From an uncultured Chlorobiaceae bacterium (GTDB lineage: Bacteria > Bacteroidota > Chlorobiia > Chlorobiales > Chlorobiaceae): a DNA stretch of 64,000 nucleotides. The stretch is from positions 1 through 64,000 of the forward strand of contig CAIYPU010000055.1 of NCBI GenBank assembly GCA_903928225.1, in the 5' to 3' direction. Made by a program: the position numbers and the translations under genes. Below are positions 18,107 through 26,597 of the stretch, piece after piece; positions within the stretch are counted from its first letter, which is position 1, and every line of letters begins with the position of its first letter. Below the pieces are notes generated by a model. That model did no database searches, had not been told where the DNA came from, and saw only the letters and a list, made by a program, of their open reading frames with translations.

Positions 18107-18233
18107 TGAGGGAGGGAACTGGAAAGTGGAGAGTGGGTAATGGGGAGTGGGTAAGAAAAAAATGCTTAGTCCTGAGCACTTAGCACTCAGCACTGAAAAA
18201 AGGACTGAGGACTGGAGAGTAGAAAGTGGAAAG

Positions 18234-18350
18234 TGGGTGCTGGGTAATGGGTGCTGGGTAATGGGTGCTGGGTAATGGGTACTGGGTAATGGGTACTGGG
18301 TAATGGGTAATGGGTAATGGGTACTGGGTGCTGGGTGCTGGGTAATGGGG
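18234..18350 (+). repeat. G-rich heptamer array TGGGTRM, 16 units
   Basis: Sixteen uninterrupted 7-base units, each TGGGT followed by GC, AA or AC, then TGGGG. The plus strand therefore has a GGG run every seven bases with four-base spacers, the exact pattern that can fold into G-quadruplexes. It resembles the short tandemly repeated heptamer sequences known from cyanobacteria. It has no coding role that I can see. Confidence 0.95.
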
Positions 18351-18365
18351 TGTGGGATATACCGA

Positions 18366-18455
18366 GCCCCGTAGGGGCGGAATATCGGTAGCCAGGGGTG
18401 CCAGCCCCTGGATGGAGGATCACAATATAATACGGGTTTCAGCTCCGCAGGAGCT
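18366..18455. repeat. REP-like block of three perfect hairpins
   Basis: GCCCC-GTA-GGGGC at 18366-18378, CCAGGGG-TGCCAG-CCCCTGG at 18392-18411, and AGCTCC-GCA-GGAGCT at 18441-18455. The three stems are perfect. The GTAGGGGCGG...GCCAGGGGTGCCAGCCCCTGG theme resembles interspersed palindromic elements I recall from other bacterial genomes; the family name is not asserted. Confidence 0.75.
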
Positions 18456-18466
18456 GCATGGCAGGA

Positions 18467-18550
18467 AGTGCTGAGGACCGGGAAGTGAGATTTTGTCCCT
18501 GTTGTCGCCGCAGTCCTTTTAGTCTCTTTGCAGTATGCCTGGGTTCTGGG
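18467..18550 (+). repeat. 84-bp direct repeat, first copy
   Basis: Starts AGTGCTGAGGACCGGG and ends with TATGCCTGGGTTCTGGG. The second copy at 18594-18677 differs at one position by my reading, with 127 bases between starts. The 43 bases between copies again contain heptamer-like words (GTGCTGAGGGCTGAGTGCTG), suggesting duplication by slippage or recombination in the heptamer sequence. Confidence 0.9.
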
Positions 18551-18593
18551 TGCCGGGGAAAGTGGGATGTCAGGCAGGAAGTGCTGAGGGCTG

Positions 18594-18677
18594 AGTGCTG
18601 AGGACCGGGAAGTGAGATTTTGTCCCTGTTGTCGCCGCAGTCCTTTTAGTCTCTTTGCAGTATGCCTGGGTACTGGG
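18594..18677 (+). repeat. 84-bp direct repeat, second copy
   Basis: Matches 18467-18550 with a single T-to-A difference at 18672. The near identity implies a recent duplication. Confidence 0.9.
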
Positions 18678-19026
18678 ATGAAAGTGCCGTGTAGTTTACA
18701 TTCTTGTTTATTACTTAACTCCAACGATTAAAGCATTCCGAGCAAAGCGAACAATCGATAACGTATTGTTTGACAGAAAAACGGATCCTTCACTCCTCGA
18801 TGCTTCGTTCAGGATGACAGAATAAATCCCGCAGTCATTTACTACCCGCTAAATGCCGAAGCAAAAACAACGTTTCGCTCCTGTAGGTACCATCATGCAT
18901 TCCTTTCAACATTTCCTTCCGGCTCAACTCTGCCATTATTACCGAATAATGACAAATTAGTCACACTTTCAGCATATCTGTCAGTATTAATGTCACACTC
19001 AGGGACAAAAAAACGCATCAAATCGA

Positions 19027-19043
19027 TTGGCACGTTTTTTGTG
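19027..19043 (+). promoter_or_regulatory. Possible sigma-54-type promoter upstream of hsp20
   Basis: TTGGCACGTTTTTTGTG matches the -24 element TTGGCACG fully and has TTG of the -12 element at the right distance (GG-N10-GT instead of GC). It is 76 bases before the hsp20 start. No activator site was found, so this is a weak call. Confidence 0.3.
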
Positions 19044-19118
19044 GTTTTACAGACAGTGAATTTGAAAGACCTGAAAAACTGGAATCACACTAAATTTTAT
19101 CGACGAAGGAGAAAAACC

Positions 19119-19517
19119 ATGCTTGTGAAATTATCGAAAGACCCACTCAAACTGTTCGATGATATCTGGTCCGGAGCCCAGATGCCTGCCGCCCCGGCGT
19201 TCAAGGTCGATATTTCGGAAGACGAGAAGGCATTCCATATCGATGCGGAACTTCCGGGCTTGTCCAAAGAGAACATCGCGCTTAACATCGAGGAGGACAT
19301 GCTGACCATCAGGGCGGAAAGGAAACAGGAATCGGAAGAGTCGAGGAAGAATTACCACCGCATAGAAAGGACGTACGGCAGTTTTTCGCGCAGTTTCAAT
19401 CTCGGGGAAATGATCGATCAGGAACATATCACCGCGGATTATGACAACGGGATCCTTCATGTGAGCCTGCCGAAAGCTGTGCCGGTGAAAAAGACGAAAG
19501 AAATAGCCATCAGCTGA
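19119..19517 (+). CDS. Small heat shock protein, Hsp20/alpha-crystallin family
   Basis: An ATP-independent holdase of 132 residues from the ATG at 19119 ([17 protein letters not shown]), which has a very good GAAGGAG eight bases upstream; the open frame back to 18990 is not needed. The alpha-crystallin domain runs about 30-125 ([38 protein letters not shown]), including the GILHVSLPK motif, and the tail has an I-A-I-S end like the IXI motif. It lies 72 bases before dnaK in the same direction, so the two are probably co-induced by stress. Confidence 0.94.
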   Translation: MLVKLSKDPLKLFDDIWSGAQMPAAPAFKVDISEDEKAFHIDAELPGLSKENIALNIEEDMLTIRAERKQESEESRKNYHRIERTYGSFSRSFNLGEMIDQEHITADYDNGILHVSLPKAVPVKKTKEIAIS

Positions 19518-19589
19518 ACTGATACGGTCCGGGTCCGTAAACAATCTCGGGCCCGGACAACAACAACATTTTAAACAAGGAATTGCATT

Positions 19590-21503
19590 ATGGGTAAAAT
19601 TATCGGTATCGACCTCGGCACGACTAACTCCTGCGTGTCGGTAATGCAGGGAACGCAACCGACGGTCATAGAAAACTCCGAGGGCAACCGTACGACACCC
19701 TCCATCGTTGCCTTCACCAAAACGGGTGACCGGCTTGTCGGCCAGGCAGCGAAAAGGCAGGCAATCACCAATCCGAAAAACACGATCTTTTCCATCAAGC
19801 GCTTCATGGGGAGAAAGTTCGATGAGGTGCCGAACGAGAAAAAAATCGCCCCCTATGACGTCGTCAATGAAAACGGCGAGGCAAGGGTAAAAATAAACGA
19901 CAAGGTATACTCCCCTCAGGAAATTTCGGCGATGGTGCTTCAGAAAATGAAACAGACAGCCGAAGACTTCCTCGGTGAAAAAGTGACCGAGGCTGTCATT
20001 ACGGTCCCGGCCTACTTCAACGACGCCCAGAGGCAGGCCACGAAAGATGCCGGACGGATCGCAGGGCTCGAGGTGAAGAGGATCATCAACGAGCCGACCG
20101 CTGCAGCACTCGCCTACGGACTCGACAAGAAAACGGAGAACGAGAAGGTGGCAGTTTTCGACCTCGGTGGAGGAACCTTCGATATTTCCATCCTGGAGCT
20201 TGGCGACGGCGTTTTCGAAGTCAAGTCTACCGACGGCGATACGCACCTCGGCGGTGACGATTTCGACCAGAAAATCATCGATTATCTTGCAGATGAATTC
20301 AAAAAACAGGAAAGCATCGACCTCCGAAAGGACCCTATCGCACTGCAGCGCCTGAAAGAAGCTGCCGAAAAAGCGAAAATAGAGCTCTCATCGAGGACCG
20401 ACACGGAAATCAACCTTCCGTTCATCACAGCGACACAGGAAGGCCCTAAACATCTCGTCGTGAACCTTACCCGCGCCAAATTCGAGGCAATTTCGTCCGA
20501 TCTTTTCGAAAAGCTTCTCGACCCGTGCCATCGTGCAGTCAAGAATTCAAAAATCGATCTGAAAGAGATTGACGAAGTTGTGCTGGTCGGCGGTTCAACC
20601 CGCATTCCGAAAGTCCAGGCTCTGGTCAAGGAGTTCTTCGGCAGGGAGCCAAACAAGAGCGTGAACCCGGACGAGGTCGTGGCAATCGGCGCAGCCATCC
20701 AGGGCGGCGTGCTGAAGGGTGACGTTACCGACGTTCTCCTGCTCGACGTCACTCCTCTTTCGCTTGGTATCGAAACCCTTGGCGGCGTCATGACGAAACT
20801 TATCGACGCCAACACCACCATTCCGACCAGGAAACAGGAAGTGTTCTCAACGGCTGCAGACAACCAGACCTCCGTGGAAGTACACGTCCTTCAGGGTGAA
20901 CGTCCTATGGCAAACGACAACAAGACACTCGGCCGCTTCCATCTGGGCGACATTCCGCCTGCACCGAGGGGCATGCCACAGATCGAGGTCACATTCGACA
21001 TCGATTCCAACGGCATCCTGAGCGTTTCGGCCAAGGACAAGGCTACCGGTAAAGAGCAGAGTATCAAAATCGAATCGAGCAGCAAGCTCAGCGACACCGA
21101 AGTCGAAAAGATGAAGCAGGACGCGAAGATGCACGCCGCGGAGGACCAGAAGAAGAAAGAAGATATCGAAACCAGGAACACGGCCGACTCGCTTATTTTC
21201 AGCACCGAAAAACAGCTGAAGGAGCTTGGAGATAAAATTCCGTCCGACAGGAAAGTCTCTCTCGAAGGCGCTCTTGAAAAGCTCAAGGAGGCTTACAAGA
21301 ACGGTACGATCGAATCCATCAGGGATGCCATGGAGCAGCTCAACAAGGAGTGGAACGAAATCGCATCGAACCTTTACCAGTCTCAGGGGGCTGGAGCTCC
21401 GCAGGGAGGAGAAGGCGCACCGTCAGGCGGGAGCACATCCCGCGGTAACGACGGCGAAGTGCAGAATGCCGAGTACGAGGTTATCGACGGCAATAACAAA
21501 TAA
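19590..21503 (+). CDS. dnaK: Molecular chaperone DnaK (Hsp70)
   Basis: 637 residues, normal for bacterial Hsp70. The ATPase domain shows [17 protein letters not shown], the connect and phosphate motifs [13 protein letters not shown] and the adenosine motif [19 protein letters not shown]; the substrate domain begins near [14 protein letters not shown], and the tail ends [10 protein letters not shown] after a Gly/Gln/Ser-rich stretch. The upstream partner is hsp20; grpE and dnaJ are not nearby, which is unusual compared with grpE-dnaK-dnaJ operons. A good terminator follows 26 bases after the stop. No CIRCE element was found upstream. Confidence 0.97.
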   Translation: MGKIIGIDLGTTNSCVSVMQGTQPTVIENSEGNRTTPSIVAFTKTGDRLVGQAAKRQAITNPKNTIFSIKRFMGRKFDEVPNEKKIAPYDVVNENGEARVKINDKVYSPQEISAMVLQKMKQTAEDFLGEKVTEAVITVPAYFNDAQRQATKDAGRIAGLEVKRIINEPTAAALAYGLDKKTENEKVAVFDLGGGTFDISILELGDGVFEVKSTDGDTHLGGDDFDQKIIDYLADEFKKQESIDLRKDPIALQRLKEAAEKAKIELSSRTDTEINLPFITATQEGPKHLVVNLTRAKFEAISSDLFEKLLDPCHRAVKNSKIDLKEIDEVVLVGGSTRIPKVQALVKEFFGREPNKSVNPDEVVAIGAAIQGGVLKGDVTDVLLLDVTPLSLGIETLGGVMTKLIDANTTIPTRKQEVFSTAADNQTSVEVHVLQGERPMANDNKTLGRFHLGDIPPAPRGMPQIEVTFDIDSNGILSVSAKDKATGKEQSIKIESSSKLSDTEVEKMKQDAKMHAAEDQKKKEDIETRNTADSLIFSTEKQLKELGDKIPSDRKVSLEGALEKLKEAYKNGTIESIRDAMEQLNKEWNEIASNLYQSQGAGAPQGGEGAPSGGSTSRGNDGEVQNAEYEVIDGNNK

Positions 21504-21529
21504 ATGCCGTTGAAAGAAAGAACAATGAC

Positions 21530-21560
21530 AAGGGGATTCGCATGAATCCCTTTGTTATTT
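21530..21560 (+). terminator. Terminator after dnaK
   Basis: AAGGGGATTC and GAATCCCTTT pair over ten bases (one G-T) with a GCAT loop, followed by GTTATTT. It starts 26 bases after the dnaK stop codon and ends the hsp20-dnaK unit. Confidence 0.8.
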
Positions 21561-21640
21561 CTGCCTGTTTTGGTAACTTAAGTTTTATAAAGGCAGAACG
21601 CCCGTTTGTGTTATCATAGCAAATATTAACCCTGCAAACG

Positions 21641-22075
21641 ATGCAATCACAGCTCAGCCGTCCGGACACCGCACCGAACCAGGTCAGGAAAAGCACCGCC
21701 GGTCCCTGGTCAGGAAACGCCGTACACAAGGCGGAAAAATATTTCATCACGTCAGCAAAAAGGGACAACAGGGGAAACCTCGACTTCAGGATAAGCCCTG
21801 CTTCCGGGCGACGTTCTCTCCTGCCTACAAAATTGATGATTGACAAAATCATTTCCGGGGAAATCGAGCTTTATGTCATGTCAACCCTGCCTGACATCGG
21901 CATCAACCTCTCACAGAAAATCCTCGACAACGAAAACCGTTATGTCATTGATTTCGATAACCGCGGCGTCAAGTGGACCATGCGGGACATTCCTGTTTTC
22001 TACGATTCTCTTCATCGCCAGCTCTCGGTTGAAATCGACCGGCGAACCTACACACTCGACGAGTTTTTCAAATAA
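21641..22075 (+). CDS. Hypothetical protein
   Basis: 144 residues, no family recognised. The first 60 residues are basic and low in hydrophobics ([34 protein letters not shown]); the second half looks more like a folded domain ([49 protein letters not shown]). An ATG at 21836 could be the true start, giving about 79 residues; neither start has a clear ribosome-binding site. It is flanked by the dnaK terminator on the left and a 12-bp perfect-stem hairpin on the right, so it forms its own transcription unit. No signal peptide or membrane segment is visible. Confidence 0.55.
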   Translation: MQSQLSRPDTAPNQVRKSTAGPWSGNAVHKAEKYFITSAKRDNRGNLDFRISPASGRRSLLPTKLMIDKIISGEIELYVMSTLPDIGINLSQKILDNENRYVIDFDNRGVKWTMRDIPVFYDSLHRQLSVEIDRRTYTLDEFFK

Positions 22076-22131
22076 TCCTGTTTCCTTCCCCCGCTGAAAA
22101 ATCACGGGTCAAGTCCGACAGCTGAAAATCA

Positions 22132-22170
22132 AAAGCCATGCAGCAATCATACTGATCACTGCATGGCTTT
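22132..22170. terminator. Bidirectional terminator, perfect 12-bp stem
   Basis: AAAGCCATGCAG (22132-22143) and CTGCATGGCTTT (22159-22170) are perfect inverted repeats with a 15-base loop. The stem ends in AAA/TTT, so it can stop transcription from both the plus-strand unknown gene and the minus-strand cpoB gene, which converge here. Confidence 0.85.
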
Positions 22171-22226
22171 CATTTTACAATACATCAATACATTACAATA
22201 CAAATAACAGGTGTGTTCCCCTCTTC

Positions 22227-23000
22227 TTACCTGAGTTTTTTCTGTGCAAGTACCGCTTCGGGGGACCTGGGATAGAGCTTGACAAGGTCCCTGAACCTGA
22301 CCTGTGCATTCGACTGATCCCCGATAAGTTCGAAAGCGATTGCCTGTTTATAGAAGGCCGCCGGCCTCTTGCCGCTTTTGGGATATTTCTCAATGACCAC
22401 CTGGTATTCGAGAATCGCTTTCTCGTATGCTTTTTCCCCGAAATAGCTCTCCCCGATGTTGAACTGAGCATTCGATGCCAATTCCGATTTCGGGTATTTC
22501 TGCAACAGCAGACCGAAACTTTCCCGTGAGGCAGGATATTTCTTCTGGCCCAGTTTTTCGACACCATCCTTTAACAGTGCTGAATCGCCGAGCGTCTCCT
22601 GGACAGGCTTCTTCAGGGTTTCCGCTGGTTTTGCGGCCTGCAGTGCCGGCGGTGCCGCCTGTTTTTCCGCAGAACCGAGAGCAAGGTACTGTTCTATTTT
22701 CTGGAGCCTTGAATCAAGCTCATCTGCCTTGTGTACCAGCAGGGAATCCTCGACACCAAGCCGGCCGAATATTTCGGCATTGCTGTGATTGATCTCTTCG
22801 ATACGCCCCTGAAGACGCGCCACTTCATCGCGAAGCTGCTGCACATCCGAATAGGAACCGGCTGACTGCGATTTTACATGTTCAGTGTCTGTTTTCAGTT
22901 TCAGCACGTCTTCCTTGACACCGACCATATCTTCCTGTGAGGCACAGGCTGAGAGCACAAGAAAAGAGAGTATTAAATATGATCCGTACTTTTTGTGCAT
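22227..23000 (-). CDS. cpoB: Tol-Pal system protein CpoB (YbgF)
   Basis: A periplasmic protein of 257 residues that coordinates outer-membrane constriction and peptidoglycan synthesis during division. The N-terminus (YLILSFLVLSACASQ) is a lipoprotein signal with lipobox LSAC, unlike the soluble E. coli protein. A coiled coil follows (about 25-95, LKTDTEHVKSQSAG...VQQLRDEVARLQGRIEEI) and then three tetratricopeptide-like repeats (GVEKLGQKKYPASRESFGLLLQKYP, AQFNIGESYFGEKAYEKAILEYQVVIEKYP). It is the last gene of the tol-pal cluster, 80 bases after pal; an 8-bp-stem hairpin sits in that gap. The context makes the assignment firm. Confidence 0.9.
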   Translation of the reverse strand: MHKKYGSYLILSFLVLSACASQEDMVGVKEDVLKLKTDTEHVKSQSAGSYSDVQQLRDEVARLQGRIEEINHSNAEIFGRLGVEDSLLVHKADELDSRLQKIEQYLALGSAEKQAAPPALQAAKPAETLKKPVQETLGDSALLKDGVEKLGQKKYPASRESFGLLLQKYPKSELASNAQFNIGESYFGEKAYEKAILEYQVVIEKYPKSGKRPAAFYKQAIAFELIGDQSNAQVRFRDLVKLYPRSPEAVLAQKKLR

Positions 23001-23035
23001 GGCTTCAAGAGTTGATCATCGGTTCTATAAAGCAA

Positions 23036-23059
23036 GCTGCCGGCCCGTGGACCGGCAGC
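23036..23059. other. Hairpin between pal and cpoB
   Basis: GCTGCCGG (23036-23043) and CCGGCAGC (23052-23059) are perfectly complementary with an eight-base loop. In the direction of transcription it is not followed by a T tract, so it is more likely an mRNA stabiliser or partial attenuator than a full terminator. Confidence 0.6.
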
Positions 23060-23080
23060 AGTGAAAACAACAGGTTTACC

Positions 23081-23575
23081 TTATTTGACGACGAAATGCG
23101 CACGCCTGTTTTTTGCCCAGGCTTCATCGTTTTCTCCGGATGCAAAAGGTCGTTCTTCTCCGTAAGAAACCGTTTCAAGACGGGAAGATGCAATTCCCAG
23201 CCTCACGAGGTACTCTTTCGCAGAGGCGCTGCGGCGCTCGCCAAGAGCTATATTATATTCGGAGGTTCCCCTGGAATCGCAATGGCCCTCGATAGTCGTG
23301 CCTTTCTGCGGGTTGCTCTCCAGCCATGATGCATTGTCCTTGAGCTGCTGCTGAGCCTCCACGCTGAGATCGGAGCTGTCAAATTCATAAAACACATCAC
23401 CGAGAGGGCCCTGCTGCCACTGGTCAAAACCGTAGCCTGTCTTTAAAGCAGGTTGTTCCGTGGTTACCGGCTGCTGATTTGCAGCTTCATTCGATGCAGC
23501 ATTGTTGCTTGATGAGCAACCGGCTGTCGCCATCAGGGCAAAAACCAATACACCGTATAATACATGCTTTTTCAT
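23081..23575 (-). CDS. pal: Peptidoglycan-associated lipoprotein (Pal/OmpA family), second copy
   Basis: 164 residues. A lipoprotein signal ends in LMATAGC (C20 acylated), followed by an Asn/Ala/Gln-rich linker and an OmpA-type peptidoglycan-binding domain with [34 protein letters not shown] and [17 protein letters not shown]. The D and R of the [11 protein letters not shown] motif that bind diaminopimelate are present. It anchors the outer membrane to peptidoglycan with TolB. A second Pal (23672) precedes it and is about half identical in the OmpA domain. A terminator-like hairpin lies between the two, so this copy and cpoB may be expressed at a different level from the upstream genes. Confidence 0.92.
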   Translation of the reverse strand: MKKHVLYGVLVFALMATAGCSSSNNAASNEAANQQPVTTEQPALKTGYGFDQWQQGPLGDVFYEFDSSDLSVEAQQQLKDNASWLESNPQKGTTIEGHCDSRGTSEYNIALGERRSASAKEYLVRLGIASSRLETVSYGEERPFASGENDEAWAKNRRAHFVVK

Positions 23576-23613
23576 GGGGTCTAAACGTTTTTTGTTTTTA
23601 ATATCCCAGCCAT

Positions 23614-23649
23614 AAAAAAAGGGGCAAGCAACTGACTTGCCTGCCCCTT
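23614..23649 (-). terminator. Rho-independent terminator between the two pal genes
   Basis: On the minus strand, AAGGGGCA-G-GCAA pairs with TTGC-T-TGCCCCTT around a five-base loop and is followed by seven T. It is a convincing terminator after the first pal gene, inside what otherwise looks like one tol-pal operon. Confidence 0.85.
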
Positions 23650-23671
23650 ATGTTTCTAAAGAAGCATCATG

Positions 23672-24127
23672 CTATTCGGAAACGAAGTGAGCCCTTCTGT
23701 TCTGTGCCCATGATTCTTCATCATGGCCGAGAGCGAATGGTTTTTCTTCGCCAAAGCTGACAGTTTTCATACGGCTTGCAGCAGCGCCGAGGTTCACCAT
23801 GTAATCCCTTGCACTGTTTGCCCGGCGTTCGCCAAGAGCCATATTGTACTCATTGGTACCCCGTTCATCGCAATGGCCTTCGATAATGACTCCCTTGGCC
23901 GGGTTAGCCTGCATCCATTCGAAGTTTTTGTTGAGCTGGGCTACAGCGTCTGCACGAAGTTCGGACTTGTCGAAATCATAGAATACATCTCCGATCACGA
24001 CCGGCGGCGGTGGCGGCGGCGGTGGCGGCGGCGGCGGCGGAACAACTTCCTTTTCGCAGCAGCATGCTCCCAGAAAGAGCATCGATGGTATGAACAGACC
24101 TTTCAGCAAGGTTTTTGCGCTTCTCAT
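23672..24127 (-). CDS. pal: Peptidoglycan-associated lipoprotein (Pal/OmpA family) with polyproline linker
   Basis: 151 residues. The lipobox is FLGAC (C22) and is followed by two more cysteines (CCCEKE), then 13 consecutive prolines encoded by CCG and CCA codons, and the OmpA domain ([53 protein letters not shown]). The polyproline rod probably spans part of the periplasm between the lipid anchor and peptidoglycan. It directly follows tolB by 40 bases. A strong terminator follows. Polyproline runs of this length stall ribosomes and need EF-P, so expression may depend on it. Confidence 0.92.
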   Translation of the reverse strand: MRSAKTLLKGLFIPSMLFLGACCCEKEVVPPPPPPPPPPPPPVVIGDVFYDFDKSELRADAVAQLNKNFEWMQANPAKGVIIEGHCDERGTNEYNMALGERRANSARDYMVNLGAAASRMKTVSFGEEKPFALGHDEESWAQNRRAHFVSE

Positions 24128-24167
24128 TTTTCCCCCTTTTTAAGGTTTTTTCAAAAATAGAAAGTTA

Positions 24168-25484
24168 CTACTTCCGGAATAATGACCACGACGGTTGCAT
24201 CTGTTCACCATCCATCTTCACCAGAGGCCTCTGATTTTCACCGGATGCGTTCATGACATATAGTTTCTTTTTTCCGTCCCTGTTCGATGTAAACACAATC
24301 ATATCGCCATCAGGTGACCAGGAGGGAGACTCGTTTTCACGACACCTGCTCGTTAGTTTCACCAACCCTGTTCCATCGGCGTTAATAGTAAATATATTGA
24401 TTTCCCCGCCATTTTCCCATGTTGTGTATGCAATTTTATCACCTGCAGGTGACCATGAGGGTTGCGTATTGTACCGTCCGCTGAAGGTAAGCCGTTTTAC
24501 AGCTCCAGTTCCCAAGTCCTGAACAAATATCTGGGGAAGTCCGTTCCTTGAGGAAACAAACGCCATTTTGCCGCCGTCAGGCGAAAACGTGGGAGACAGG
24601 TCTATGCCCCTGCTTCTCGTAACCCTCTGGGCTATCGAACCGTCAGTCCTGACGAGATAGATTTCCTGATCGCCTTCGAAAGAAAGCGTCGTTGCCACTT
24701 CGGTGCTGTTCCGCCAGGCAGGGTCGATGCTGACGCCGTTTTTACCCGCAGGAACCGTTTGACTGGTTGTCAGGTCCCTGATGTACAGGTTGGGCCTGCC
24801 CGATGTGAAATCTGTCCAGGATAGATAGCGACCGTCCGGGGAGAACACAGGGGTCAGCGAAATGGATCTGGAAGAAGTCAGCTGCGCCACATTCTGTCCA
24901 TCGAAATCACACTGGTAAATCTCTTTGGTGCCGGTGCGGGTGGAAACAAATGCGATTTTTGTGCCGAACACCGATTTTTTTCCGGTAAGCAACTGCACGA
25001 GGTCCGCACAGAACGCCAGGCCGACAGACCTGATCTGCTCTTCCCTTCCGGTATAGGTTTTCCTGAGAATCTGTTTCGATGAAAGTGTTTCGTATACCTC
25101 CATATCAAGGACGACTTCACCCGATTGCTTTGTAACTTTTCCTCCGGCATAGATTTCAGATCCGACGGAGTTCAACGCTCCGAAATTGAGGACGGGATTT
25201 TTCGGATTGGTCGTATCGACAATATTCAGTGGAGCCGGAAGAATATTGAAAAACCCGGTAAAGGCAAGGCCTTCATGAATGACCGAATCAAGGCTCTGGG
25301 CCCAGCCAGTCTCTCTTTTACCCTTTGCATCGGGCTGCCTGAGGACAATGGCGATCTTTGCCGAGCCCTCCTTCCGGATGGCAATATACTCCCCTGTCTC
25401 TTCAGCCGAAAGCCGCAAAGGCATGGAAAGCAGGAACAAAAAAATGATTAACGGCAGCTGCACCGTGTTTATTGACGACCGCAT
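24168..25484 (-). CDS. tolB: Tol-Pal system translocation protein TolB
   Basis: A periplasmic beta-propeller of 438 residues that binds Pal. The signal peptide is at residues 1-27 (LIIFLFLLSMPLRLSAEE), the N-terminal domain at about 30-150, and six WD-like repeats follow with the family pattern FSPDGRYLSWTDFTSGRPNLYIRDL, FSPDGGKMAFVSSRNGLPQIFV and WSPDGDMIVFTSNRDGKKKLYVMN. It sits between the TolA-like gene and pal, as in proteobacterial tol-pal clusters. The 276-base gap upstream is AT-rich and may contain a promoter of its own. Confidence 0.95.
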   Translation of the reverse strand: MRSSINTVQLPLIIFLFLLSMPLRLSAEETGEYIAIRKEGSAKIAIVLRQPDAKGKRETGWAQSLDSVIHEGLAFTGFFNILPAPLNIVDTTNPKNPVLNFGALNSVGSEIYAGGKVTKQSGEVVLDMEVYETLSSKQILRKTYTGREEQIRSVGLAFCADLVQLLTGKKSVFGTKIAFVSTRTGTKEIYQCDFDGQNVAQLTSSRSISLTPVFSPDGRYLSWTDFTSGRPNLYIRDLTTSQTVPAGKNGVSIDPAWRNSTEVATTLSFEGDQEIYLVRTDGSIAQRVTRSRGIDLSPTFSPDGGKMAFVSSRNGLPQIFVQDLGTGAVKRLTFSGRYNTQPSWSPAGDKIAYTTWENGGEINIFTINADGTGLVKLTSRCRENESPSWSPDGDMIVFTSNRDGKKKLYVMNASGENQRPLVKMDGEQMQPSWSLFRK

Positions 25485-25760
25485 ATAATTAAAACCGTGA
25501 CGCGTTAAAATAGGAGGTAAAGGATTGGATACTTACAAAGGAAATGTAAAAAATACTGATGAAAAAAGATTGAGTTCTACAGATAATTATCAAGAACGAC
25601 AGAATATTGATTGCAATGGGATTTATAAGTCAAATATAAGTTAAACAAGAATATAACAAAAGCTGTAAGTGGTATTTGCACGCGTCATGCGCAGAAAAGC
25701 AGGGCAACAAAAAGATTGTCAGATCTTGAAGTTTGTATTATCGAAAAGGATTTCAGCCTG
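25485..25760. other. AT-rich gap inside the tol-pal cluster
   Basis: This 276-base gap between tolA and tolB has no supported gene and is clearly AT-richer than its surroundings (for example around 25570-25660). The size and composition suggest an internal promoter for tolB-pal rather than a simple intercistronic gap. No specific -10/-35 pair is claimed. Confidence 0.45.
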
Positions 25761-26588
25761 TTATTTCTCGATACCTTCGGGAGTGAACACAAAGCCGATC
25801 CAGAGGCCCGGGTTGCCCTGGCCTCCCGGCACGGCCGGAAGCGGTGAGGATTTTTCCAGGGCTTTTTTTACCGACATATTGAGATACTCGCTGGGAGAAC
25901 GCTTGTCGTAGACAATTTCACGAACCGTACCGTCAGGCAGGATGTTGATGCGGACATAGACTTCCATACCGAAACTGTTTCTCATCATGCTCTTCGAGAA
26001 CTCCCAGTTCTTCTGGATGATCATGGCAATCTGTGCTTTATAGGGGTCAGCAATTCCTCCGCTGCCGAAGCCTACACCTGAAGCACCCCGGCCCGAACCC
26101 GCCCCCTGGCCGGGCCCCCCTGTGGCACCCTGGGTGCCCACTTTCTGTTTGAGGGCCGAAAGCGCGCTGTTGAGTGACGAAGGGGATACCTGGGTTTTCC
26201 TGTCGGCGCTCTGCTTCAGTTTTTCGAGTGTCCGGGTAAGGTCGGAAGGTTTCGCATCTGTTTTTGACTTCAATGGTTCTTCGGGCAGTTTTTTCTGCGG
26301 CACCTGGGCAACCTGTTCGACAGGCTGCGTCAGGGATGGAGCTTTTGCCTCCTGCGGAGACTGTTCCCGGGTTTCAGCAGAGCCTGGTTCCGAAACCTGC
26401 GAAGCACCGCCTGAACCCGGCAGGGAGACGAATGTGACATTGACAACCCTGGTCTTCACGTGCCTGCCGGATTCCCAAATCCAGATGAAAAGGGAAAGAG
26501 TGATAACAAGGACATGCATGAGCGCAGCTGCAACGAGCCATGCATAGAATTTTCTGTCAGTCCGCAAGGGGTACAGTCCTCTGTTCAT
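25761..26588 (-). CDS. tolA: TonB/TolA-type energy transducer of the Tol system
   Basis: About 275 residues from the ATG at 26588 (MNRGLYPLRT), with a TTG three codons upstream as the longest alternative. One membrane helix (AWLVAAALMHVLVITLSLFIWIW) is followed by a long low-complexity periplasmic linker rich in Gln, Lys, Pro, Ser and Gly (about 60-175, ending GGPGQGAGSGRGASGVGFGSGG) and a C-terminal TonB-like domain (FSKSMMRNSFGMEVYVRINILPDGTVREIVYDKRSPSEYLNMSVKKALEKSSPLP). TolA would link TolQR to TolB and Pal across the periplasm. The C-terminal domain is closer to the TonB_C family than to the E. coli TolA domain III; position decides the call. Confidence 0.85.
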   Translation of the reverse strand: MNRGLYPLRTDRKFYAWLVAAALMHVLVITLSLFIWIWESGRHVKTRVVNVTFVSLPGSGGASQVSEPGSAETREQSPQEAKAPSLTQPVEQVAQVPQKKLPEEPLKSKTDAKPSDLTRTLEKLKQSADRKTQVSPSSLNSALSALKQKVGTQGATGGPGQGAGSGRGASGVGFGSGGIADPYKAQIAMIIQKNWEFSKSMMRNSFGMEVYVRINILPDGTVREIVYDKRSPSEYLNMSVKKALEKSSPLPAVPGGQGNPGLWIGFVFTPEGIEK

Positions 26589-26597
26589 ACACCACAA

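Larger units (their letters stand above)
17845..19118. other. Gene-free repeat island of about 1.25 kb
   Basis: No coding frame in it looks real: the longer frames are repeat translations (for example runs of Pro-Ser-Thr-His). From left to right it contains three copies of a 14-bp unit (18065-18106), a G-rich heptamer array (18234-18350), three perfect hairpins in a REP-like block (18366-18455), an 84-bp direct repeat (18467-18550 and 18594-18677), an element shared with the 4.4-kb region (18781-18820) and a possible sigma-54-type promoter close to hsp20 (19027-19043). Confidence 0.8.

Noticed and set aside
18180-18188. TTAGCACTC, the left half of a CIRCE heat-shock element, upstream of hsp20-dnaK
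   Set aside because: The matching GAGTGCTAA does not occur nine bases downstream; the word is part of the reverse-strand heptamer repeats, and it is 940 bases from hsp20.
18234-18350. CRISPR array or telomere-like repeat
   Set aside because: Units are seven bases with no spacers, and no cas genes are in the window; a linear-chromosome end is not supported by genes continuing on both sides.
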